Origin: Planctomycetaceae bacterium
GTDB lineage: Bacteria > Planctomycetota > Planctomycetia > Pirellulales > Pirellulaceae
Reading direction: 5' to 3'
Length of the DNA stretch: 13,110 nucleotides
NCBI GenBank assembly: GCA_002685655.1
Contig: NYXM01000027.1
Span: 1 to 13,110 of the forward strand
This document shows, in pieces, positions 7,601-13,110 of this stretch. Below the pieces are notes generated by a model that made no database searches, was not told where the DNA came from, and worked only from the letters and a program-made list of their open reading frames with translations. Numbering within the stretch: position 1 is the stretch's first letter; every line of letters begins with the position of its first letter. The translations under genes and the position numbers were made by a program.

Positions 7601-8198
7601 TGGCGGTGGTGGGTTTGGTGGAGGTGGGGCCGGTGAAAGCGCTGCGCCAGCTAATGCCGCCAAGAGGGGTGAGGCCGTTGGCAAGAGTGCCTCTTTCGAC
7701 CGTGTGCGAGCAGAGTCGAAGGAACTGCGGCAGTTGCACGTGCCCCGCCCAACGTCGACATTCGCCAAGGAACCAACGGCCAAAGCGAAAGCGGACACTG
7801 AAGATCTTGTAGTGGGACCAACCGCCGCACCGAAACCGTCCGAACCACAGCCTGCAGCCGCCGCGACGATCAGCGAGAGCGTGACACCCAAGGACGCGCC
7901 GTCGGCGGAAACGCCTTCACTCGAGACATTCGAACGACAACCTGTAGAGAAGAAGTTGGCCGAATTGGGGCGCAGATCTCACAGAGTCTACGTCAACGAT
8001 TTCTTTCTGAGCGCCCGTCGAAGCGGCGCACCGTCCACGTTATTGTGGCAGCCGCTGGTCATCACCGATGCCAACGGACGTGCAACGGTCTCATTCCAGC
8101 TGCCCTCAGCTAATGTGACGTATCTGCTGCGAGCGGACGCACACGGCGGTGGCCGCATTGGATCTGGCAAGGCAATGATCGACGCCCGGCAACCGTAG
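4668..8198 (+). CDS. Anti-sigma-like N-terminus fused to macroglobulin-like exported domains
   Basis: A 1176-residue membrane protein, GTG start. Residues 1-60 (LWELIYELLSPDEEAALRQR) resemble the short cytoplasmic module of planctomycete anti-sigma proteins. There is no zinc-binding HxxxCxxC motif, so the anti-sigma role is inferred from this module and from the ECF gene 57 bases upstream. A transmembrane helix spans about 103-123. Then come macroglobulin-type beta domains: an MG2-like unit around 250-345 (LPTYQPGDTVFYR), a second around 353-450 (DSYEPGDKVEARLSV), FFPEGGELAAGL at 459-470, and a third PGDxV-like unit near 658-700. Residues 708-748 (LTSEIRN to TQGWRRF) match a segment known from bacterial MG2/carboxypeptidase-like surface proteins. 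Two more helices lie at about 832-852 and 859-880. A Gly-rich stretch (GGGGFGGGG, 979-987) and an Ala/Pro/Lys-rich linker follow. Residues 1105-1170 (LLWQPLVITDANGRATVSF) resemble the start of the A2M domain. No CxEQ thioester and no full thioester domain are present. Confidence 0.88.
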   Translation: MSSNEQLEQPLWELIYELLSPDEEAALRQRITSDPELARAYARVKLQSELVAAAAKCDDTRGTLKRPGDEVEDGDDTSETGVVASDKPDLVSPRSRSHAFRAANWIVAAAAMGLVVMSAMSLSQLRSPAPTELARTDATSRSLASLSSIRTVVATPAVWNKDTMNPISVRTSSLDGTPAATSFDLKLYDAEGEIQLNESYDTDEAGTAQVELSGWRGANTAWMEVAVKDDVSPPLAASARWVRSGHLTHLTTDLPTYQPGDTVFYRSLSLSRFDQRVDGEVSVEFNVLDDQGRPIPSANHLKSSERGVADGKFSIPANAAYGRLTVQVSSPDSAFPTQQRDVLVRKIDIPRWNKELKLARDSYEPGDKVEARLSVTSQDGQPAVGTQLSIAAFVDQQPIKFDAPKAMTDVEGNYDIHFSLPQSIIRGDAVVTVNVADDQFQEQLARAIPIHTGRADVQFFPEGGELAAGLRNDVYFQARDLQGQPIHLEGRVVDDAGNDVARAVTVHDGRGKFAFTTQAGTAYQLIVDKPAGAKQELMLPTVSSDAALVLHASGQVFDPQDPLDITLRMRSPDRSLVLAAACRGGLVGLQAIERFDFLDVADGTSECQRQLKLAPGASGVIRVTVYDSSDVPPTPMAERLVFRRPARQLQVQVDPIDSLRLGEQVTLGLQTTDEQGQPAAATLGISVVKQALLNVAKDQFANLETHVFLTSEIRNADELEDANFFLGTSDEAATAMDLLLGTQGWRRFVESGLDQIVQADSGKPLLAENMSVPNAKYFDKNVSDQLFDQLVPVVLDNRDAIEYERAVPPPLAMSTAKPQWIRSRETLSQRWGTVLMVGGLLVLVAVLGLAITRSLGRPQVWIPSVVTAGIATVLGVFWMGSQMNPLDKVAYAPGSVASKPAATASTSDEAITMDAISDSSTAADAEPNQYERAFKQSEALQQPLAVSPRQAFRMKAEAPRSGALGQRPEGLRFSAEAAGGGGFGGGGAGESAAPANAAKRGEAVGKSASFDRVRAESKELRQLHVPRPTSTFAKEPTAKAKADTEDLVVGPTAAPKPSEPQPAAAATISESVTPKDAPSAETPSLETFERQPVEKKLAELGRRSHRVYVNDFFLSARRSGAPSTLLWQPLVITDANGRATVSFQLPSANVTYLLRADAHGGGRIGSGKAMIDARQP

Positions 8199-8226
8199 GC
8201 AGAACTCAGTCGAGCGAAACGACTAG

Positions 8227-8300
8227 CGAGGCTGTGCCTCGGACCGACGCGAGCTATCGCGCGGTTGCATCGACCCGCTCCCCGACCAACCTGCGGTCGG
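8227..8300. other. Three hairpins just downstream of the macroglobulin-like gene
   Basis: CGAGGC-tgt-GCCTCG (8227-8241), CGCGA-gcta-TCGCG (8248-8261) and CCGACC-7 bases-GGTCGG (8282-8300) follow one another within about 100 bases of the stop codon. None has a following T-run, so they are more likely mRNA 3'-end structures than intrinsic terminators. Confidence 0.4.
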
Positions 8301-8403
8301 TGCTCGTCACTGAGAACTTGACTCATTTGTAAAGAAAAACCTGACACAAGTTTTCTGGTGCTCTGTCAAGACTAAGAAATAGGGTTTTTGAGCCTGATTG
8401 TCG

Positions 8404-8452
8404 TGGTTCGCTCCGCGAACCAAACGTTTTTGATTGCGGAGTGATCAAAAAC
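8404..8452 (+). terminator. Candidate intrinsic terminator with a second overlapping hairpin
   Basis: TGGTTCGC-tcc-GCGAACCA (8404-8422) is a perfect 8-bp stem with a 3-base loop, followed within four bases by a run of five T (8427-8431). That T-run is itself the left arm of a second perfect stem: GTTTTTGAT (8426-8434) pairs with ATCAAAAAC (8444-8452). It could end transcription from the macroglobulin operon, although it lies about 200 bases after the stop codon. Confidence 0.4.
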
Positions 8453-8530
8453 TATCTCGCCAGGCGACCAGTCTTCTTCAACCCTAAAATCAAAAATTGA
8501 CACGGCACTCGAGCACGGATCGTCTCTCTT

Positions 8531-8627
8531 CGTGACCAGTCTCCTGACGGTTGTGGCCAGTCTCTTGACCGAGCCACTTGGTTGACCGAAGGTCTCCGCG
8601 TCGTGACAGTCCGAAAAATCTCGTGAC
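8531..8627. repeat. Short imperfect repeats with TGAC about every 20 bases
   Basis: CCAGTCTCCTGAC (8536-8548) recurs as CCAGTCTCTTGAC (8557-8569), 12 of 13 bases identical at a 21-base offset. The word TGAC occurs at 8533, 8545, 8566, 8583, 8604 and 8624, several of these spaced 17-21 bases. TTGACCGA occurs at 8565 and 8582, and CGTGAC at 8531, 8602 and 8622. It may be a decayed tandem repeat or a cluster of protein-binding sites. Confidence 0.35.
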
Positions 8628-9201
8628 GAATCTCGGGGCGTCGGCAACTTACTCGAAGACCGGTATCGTGCTGGTCACAATCCCCATCATGTGGGAATCG
8701 ACTTGTCACTCCAGACTGACGATGACGCCATGAATATCACTCTTGCCGGTTTTGCGGCCTCGCTGTTCATCCTGTTGCTCGACCTCGTAACTGAAAACCA
8801 AGGTTGATCCGGTTGTGTGGCACATTGCTGTCCGCGGCCGTCTGTTGGCATAGGGATCGTCGCTTGATCAGCCACAATCTCGGTCGCAGTGACCGTCCGA
8901 ATCTAGCCTCTCGGCCCAACCGAAACGGGCGATTGTCGGCTCCAAGGCCGCAAAGGCACGGCGAGAAGGTCTGTCTCGCGTCGCTTCCGAATTGTTTGGA
9001 GCGAACGGCACAACACGGACATTGACGAGCAGCTACAATGCTTCTGTTCTGAGGCGAAGCAGCTGGTCCACCACTTTGGAATACACCGTCGATGTCGGAC
9101 TCGTTGAACGGATCGATCCGCATGTTCGAACGCAATCTGGTGGCGGATAGCGATGCGGCTGGTGTGTTATTCCATCGAAGTGTCTTTATAGTGTAGCAAG
9201 C

Positions 9202-12200
9202 ATGAAGCGGAAACATCCGACCCTTGATGCCACGATTGCGTCCTCATCGCAACTAGCCTTCGTGCTCGATCGCTTCGAACAGGCATGGGAGACAGACTCC
9301 TCGCCAGACATCACGGGCTTCATCAAAGATGTCGCAGTTTCTGAGATGCGGCGAACGATGCTCGTCGAACTTGTGGCGATGGATCTTGAGTTTCGCTGGC
9401 GTCGGTATGCATCGAACGGCGAAGTCTCGGTGGCGACGAAAGCCTGGCTGATTCATGACTACCTCAACTCGTACCCGGAACTGGGGCCGCTTGAAAAGGT
9501 CCCATTGGTCTTGATCATCGAAGAGTATCGGGTGCGCCGGCGCTGGGGAGATCAGCCGTGTCACGAAGAGTGTTTCAGGCGGTTCTCCAACTTGGAAGGC
9601 GAATTGCAGGCTGGCTTGCTGCGTGTTGATCGCGAGCTGACTGCGGAAACTGAAGAAACTGCCGCCCACGATCGTCAGGAAGAACTGGGGGACTCGCGGG
9701 GCAGCACACTGCGAGTCCGTTGTCCACACTGTCAAGAGCTCGTCGAGACTGTCCGCGATGGCTCGCTGTTCGAGATCTCTTGCGAGTCGTGCGGCAACTC
9801 ATTCAGTCTTGTAAGACCAAACGAAGATCAGCCAGTCTCTGGTGTCTACGACACGATCGCTCACTTTGATTTGCTCCAGCGACTTGGAGTAGGAGCATTT
9901 GGCGAGGTCTGGAAAGCCCGTGATCGTGAGTTGGATCGCATGGTCGCTGTGAAGATGCCTCGGAAGGGACAATTGGATGCCGAGGAAGCCGAGATGTTCT
10001 TGCGCGAAGCGCGGGCAGCCGCCCAATTGACGCATCCCAACATCGTCAGTATTCACGAAGTCGGCCGCGATTCCGATCGTCTGTATATCGTCAGTGACTT
10101 CGTCCCGGGCGACACGTTGGCCGACTACTTGAAAGATCAGCGTCCGACGGCGCGGCGAGCTGTCGAGCTCACTATTGTGATTGCACGAGCCTTGCATCAC
10201 GCCCATGAAGCGGGCGTCATTCATCGTGATCTAAAGCCCAGCAACATCATGCTAGACGGCGCCAACGAACCGCACGTCATGGACTTCGGCTTGGCCAAAC
10301 GTTCCGCAGGTGAAGTCACGATGACGATGGAAGGACAGGTTCTTGGCACCCCTGCCTACATGTCACCGGAACAAGCAAAAGGGTATGGATATATCGCTGA
10401 CCGTCGCGCCGATATTTACTCGCTCGGCGTGATTCTGTTCGAGTTGCTCACTGGCGAAACTCCTTTTCGCGGGAACTTGCAGATGATGCTTCAGCAAGTT
10501 GGGTTTGAAGAACCGCCGAGTCCCCGGGAATTGAACGACACGATCAGCCGCGATCTGGATACGATCTGTCTAAAATGCCTGCAGAAGAGCCCCGATCACC
10601 GCTACGAATCCGCGGCATCTCTTGCCGATGATCTTCGTCGGTCTCTGAATCGTGAGCCGATCCGAGCACGGCCAGTCAGCAGTGCGGAACGGATCTGGCG
10701 GTGGTGCCGGCGGAAGCCAGCCATCGCCGGATTGCTTTTCACTGCGGGGGCAACGATCTGTACGCTGGTTGTGTTGGCCCTGGTTGGCTCTCAGTTGCAA
10801 CTCGCACGCGAACGAGCGCGGATTCTCGAAAAGGAAACCGAGCTTCATGCCGAGCAGTTACGATCTTCTAAGGAAGTTGCCTCGACGCAAGAGTATTACG
10901 CCGCACTAAGCAGCGTCCGCGAGCGCACGGCGGAGCGAGAGATGGGGTGGGCGTTTTCGGGGCTCGCCGAATTGGAAAAGGCGGCGGCGCTCCAAGCTGA
11001 CGTAGTCGATCAACACACATTGCGAAACGAGGCCGTGCGATGCTTGACCGGGGTCGATCTGCGGCAAGCTGAAGCCGAGATACCGAAGGGGGCACTGCAA
11101 ACCCATCTCGTGGCATTTCATCCTCAAGGAAACCTCCTGGCAGTGGGCACGCTCATAAGTCGTTTTCCAGTGCCTGTCCGTATCTACGAGGTTTCCAGCG
11201 GTGAATTGGTCCACGACTTGTCCATCCCCAACCTAGCGCGATTGAATGGAATTCGTCATATCGCATTCTTCAGCGGCGGCGATACTTTGGCAGTCACAAC
11301 TCGCTACGGCTACCTGCATCGGTGGGATCTCAGGCAATCACCACCAACACGTACACCGATCAAGATGCCTGTTGGTGATAACACGAAATTCTCCTTCGAC
11401 GAAACTGGTGACGTTGCGTTCTATATTACGGAAAACAGACTCTACCGGTGGTCGGTGGCGGCCGAGTCCGAACCACAGTCTATTCTTGACGAAACTGTTC
11501 ACAATCTAAAGGCAAGTGGTGACGGGCGTTGGCTTGCGGCAGACCGGTACATTCTTGACACTCGCAACAGTCAAGTGGTACGCGAACTTGACATTGACAG
11601 AGGTGCAAAATGTTTCAGCCGTGATGGGAGAATGCTCGCGATGGCAGATCCCGAGGAGATGACGATTGTTGAACTTGAATCGGGGCTTACTATTCGTTCG
11701 TTCAAGGATCCTCGCATTGAAGCCCTTCATGAAGATGGCAGGATACAAGTTGATTTTGCATCGAATGATTCGACCATTGTGACCGGTTCTGGGGACGGCC
11801 GAATTAAACTCTGGGATATCGCGAGCGGCAGCCTTCTGCTGAGTGTTCCTCTAGGAGCGGAAAACGTCTACCCAGTTGTCAGCCCCGATGGACGTGTGTT
11901 GGCAACGACATACAACAATCAGGCGATGCTGTACGACATAAATGGACCATCCTTGTTGACATCGACGGCACTGCAGGCCGGCACTCTGTGCGACTTCGAC
12001 GTTGCGCACAATCAAATGTTGCTCGTTTGCGCGGCAGATCTGACTGAAGGTACACACGTCTCGATCTGGGAGGCTGATCGCGGTGTTGAGCTCGACCGTT
12101 GGGAAGTCAACACGACCTCCGAGCGAACTGCGCGCGTCGCGGTTCAGGAGGACGGGACCCGTTTGTTGCTTAGCCAACATCCGTCCAAGGCGATCCAGCT

Positions 12201-12924
12201 ATGGGACCTGAATTCCGAGCGGACCAGCAGTTCCGCGGACACTGCGTCGCTCATGTCGAGTGCCAGGATTAGGAGACCATCGCCGATAGCACTGTCGCGT
12301 GACGGAAACACGGTATGGACCATTAGCGATGAGTTACTTATCAACTCGTGGTCGCTCCCCGACTTCGTAAAGCAACTTCACTGGGATAACAAGATTATCG
12401 GGAATGCAATCGGTGTAGGCACGATAACAAGCATCGATGCGGGACTTGACTGGATAGTGGCCGGGACAAAGAGCCGCTCCGTTTATCTGTTTCATCGCAC
12501 CGACAGCAAGCCGCGTCTTTCAATCAGCATCAGGGATGAAGTCAGCAGTGTCTCGCTCAGTCACGACGAATCGATTACAGCTTGCGGTACATTCGATGGA
12601 CGCATTCACGTCGCGTCAATCCCAGGCGGACAACGTATCGCTGAATGGGTCGCTCATCGCGATGAAGTCACGTCCGTTCAGTTCGCGCATGACGATCAGC
12701 TCCTCGCAACAGGGTCTCGTGACGGTAGTCTCCGGCTTTGGCGGAGGGATGACGAGCATTTTCATCCTATTCTCACATTGCGGGCGTCGGGTTCTGTGGA
12801 ATCCGTCCGCTTTTCGGGCGACGGAAGCCGGCTGTTCGGACGGATTCGGGGCGAGTCGGGTATCCGCGTTTGGGATCTTCAGGGGATCCATGAACGATTA
12901 CGCGAGATCGATCTGGCATGGTAA
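9202..12924 (+). CDS. Ser/Thr kinase with zinc ribbon, one TM helix and WD40 propellers
   Basis: A 1240-residue Hanks-type protein kinase, ATG start. Residues 1-165 form the helical N-terminal module seen in many planctomycete kinases (LEFRWRR, YLNSYPELG, IIEEYRVRRRWGDQP). A zinc ribbon follows with CPHC at 174-177 and CESC at 194-197. The kinase domain is at about 222-490 and looks active: GVGAFGEVW loop, Lys251 in VAVKM, HRDLKPSN with Asp343, DFG at 361-363 and MSPE. A transmembrane helix spans about 507-529, then a charged coiled-coil at about 533-575. The rest (about 630-1232) is a run of WD40-like blades. The clearest are around 847-881 (SGDGRIKLWDIASG), 975-1005 and 1151-1193 (TSVQFAHDDQLLATGSRDGSLRLW). 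I count about 14, enough for two seven-bladed propellers on the outer side of the membrane. The propellers are presumably sensor or scaffold. No sigma gene is adjacent, and about 1 kb without a gene lies upstream. Confidence 0.94.
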   Translation: MKRKHPTLDATIASSSQLAFVLDRFEQAWETDSSPDITGFIKDVAVSEMRRTMLVELVAMDLEFRWRRYASNGEVSVATKAWLIHDYLNSYPELGPLEKVPLVLIIEEYRVRRRWGDQPCHEECFRRFSNLEGELQAGLLRVDRELTAETEETAAHDRQEELGDSRGSTLRVRCPHCQELVETVRDGSLFEISCESCGNSFSLVRPNEDQPVSGVYDTIAHFDLLQRLGVGAFGEVWKARDRELDRMVAVKMPRKGQLDAEEAEMFLREARAAAQLTHPNIVSIHEVGRDSDRLYIVSDFVPGDTLADYLKDQRPTARRAVELTIVIARALHHAHEAGVIHRDLKPSNIMLDGANEPHVMDFGLAKRSAGEVTMTMEGQVLGTPAYMSPEQAKGYGYIADRRADIYSLGVILFELLTGETPFRGNLQMMLQQVGFEEPPSPRELNDTISRDLDTICLKCLQKSPDHRYESAASLADDLRRSLNREPIRARPVSSAERIWRWCRRKPAIAGLLFTAGATICTLVVLALVGSQLQLARERARILEKETELHAEQLRSSKEVASTQEYYAALSSVRERTAEREMGWAFSGLAELEKAAALQADVVDQHTLRNEAVRCLTGVDLRQAEAEIPKGALQTHLVAFHPQGNLLAVGTLISRFPVPVRIYEVSSGELVHDLSIPNLARLNGIRHIAFFSGGDTLAVTTRYGYLHRWDLRQSPPTRTPIKMPVGDNTKFSFDETGDVAFYITENRLYRWSVAAESEPQSILDETVHNLKASGDGRWLAADRYILDTRNSQVVRELDIDRGAKCFSRDGRMLAMADPEEMTIVELESGLTIRSFKDPRIEALHEDGRIQVDFASNDSTIVTGSGDGRIKLWDIASGSLLLSVPLGAENVYPVVSPDGRVLATTYNNQAMLYDINGPSLLTSTALQAGTLCDFDVAHNQMLLVCAADLTEGTHVSIWEADRGVELDRWEVNTTSERTARVAVQEDGTRLLLSQHPSKAIQLWDLNSERTSSSADTASLMSSARIRRPSPIALSRDGNTVWTISDELLINSWSLPDFVKQLHWDNKIIGNAIGVGTITSIDAGLDWIVAGTKSRSVYLFHRTDSKPRLSISIRDEVSSVSLSHDESITACGTFDGRIHVASIPGGQRIAEWVAHRDEVTSVQFAHDDQLLATGSRDGSLRLWRRDDEHFHPILTLRASGSVESVRFSGDGSRLFGRIRGESGIRVWDLQGIHERLREIDLAW

Positions 12925-13012
12925 CCGTCTAGCCATCGCCGGATACGTCTGACGCGGCAGCGGGGCACTGTCCAGCCAAGACAACTGTCCGATTCTAGCA
13001 CCCTCTCCCAAG

Positions 13013-13033
13013 TACGAGTTTAGCGTGCTCGTA
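13013..13033. repeat. Hairpin downstream of the WD40 kinase gene
   Basis: TACGAG pairs with CTCGTA around a 9-base loop. It is the first of three consecutive inverted repeats after the kinase stop codon and may act as an mRNA 3' structure. There is no T-run. Confidence 0.35.
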
Positions 13034-13039
13034 AGATCC

Positions 13040-13099
13040 AACGCCGAAGGCGTTACACATCGTAGCCCAGGGTCAGCGGCGCAGCCGCGCCACCCTGGG
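13040..13099. repeat. REP-like double palindrome at the window edge
   Basis: AACGCC-gaa-GGCGTT (13040-13054) is followed by a long interrupted palindrome. Its outer arms CCCAGGGT (13066-13073) and ACCCTGGG (13092-13099) enclose inner arms GCGGC and GCCGC (13076-13080, 13084-13088). From memory, similar 'GCCGAAGGCGTT ... CCCAGGGT ... ACCCTGGGT' units are scattered between genes in Pirellulales genomes. A second copy was not found in this window, and the element may continue past its end. Confidence 0.5.
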
Positions 13100-13110
13100 T
13101 AAATGGAGTG

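Larger units (their letters stand above)
8199..9201. other. 1-kb stretch without a convincing gene
   Basis: Frames on both strands are short, Arg/Ser/Pro-rich or interrupted, and none shows a recognisable domain. No tRNA, rRNA or transposase was seen. The left third holds several hairpins (see separate entries), the middle (about 8530-8630) has repeated TGAC-containing words, and the right part may be decayed coding sequence. One plus-strand frame at about 8903-9148 stays open for over 80 codons without an ATG, but I do not recognise its product. The stretch must also contain the promoter of the kinase gene at 9202, which I cannot place with confidence. Confidence 0.6.

Noticed and set aside
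8364..8369. Perfect TTGACA on the minus strand as a promoter -35
   Set aside because: No -10-like word at 16-18 bases (the region reads TGTCAG) and no minus-strand gene follows.
8404..8422. T-arm of a tRNA (GGTTCG word)
   Set aside because: The stem has a 3-base loop, and no anticodon arm, D-arm or acceptor stem can be built around it.
8531..8627. CRISPR array
   Set aside because: The repeated words are short and imperfect, spacers are absent, and there are no cas genes nearby.
9187..9192. TATAGT as a -10 element for the WD40 kinase gene
   Set aside because: Transcription would start about 3 bases before the ATG and no acceptable -35 word lies 16-18 bases upstream.
8767..9216. Minus-strand open frame of 149 codons across the gene-poor stretch
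   Set aside because: Arg/Ser/Pro-rich with no motif, no ribosome site, and it overlaps the start of the WD40 kinase gene.

Overview
The window looks like the chromosome of a planctomycete, probably a Pirellulales-type member. The evidence is moderately high GC, very long signalling proteins, Hanks-type Ser/Thr kinases with planctomycete-style N-terminal helical modules, ECF sigma factors next to kinases, GTG/TTG starts and few recognisable Shine-Dalgarno sites. This assignment rests on protein style recalled from the group and not on a marker gene.

Layout: (1) 63-3802, minus strand: a two-gene operon of an ECF sigma factor followed by a very large fusion protein. The fusion joins a Ser/Thr kinase, a membrane segment, PAS, a GGDEF diguanylate cyclase, a degenerate HD-GYP and an Hpt-like tail. 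(2) 3803-4070: a divergent intergenic region serving two opposite sigma-factor operons. (3) 4071-8198, plus strand: a second, unrelated ECF sigma factor followed by a 1176-residue membrane protein. Its short cytoplasmic N-terminus resembles planctomycete anti-sigma modules, and its exported part is macroglobulin-like (MG2-type repeats, a TQGWRRF-type segment and an A2M-like C-terminus) with no thioester. (4) 8199-9201: about 1 kb with no convincing gene, rich in hairpins and short repeated words. (5) 9202-12924, plus strand: a 1240-residue kinase with a zinc ribbon, one transmembrane helix and about 14 WD40-like blades. (6) 12925-13110: a tail of inverted repeats resembling a dispersed REP-like element, running to the window edge.

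How the genes may work together: all five proteins are regulatory or signalling proteins. The left operon could couple phosphorylation to cyclic-di-GMP synthesis and to sigma-factor output. The central operon could couple an exported macroglobulin-like sensor to its own sigma factor. The right kinase may read protein interactions outside the membrane through its propellers. The most unusual points are the domain chain and membrane topology of the left fusion protein, and the fusion of an anti-sigma-like end to a thioester-less macroglobulin in the central operon.
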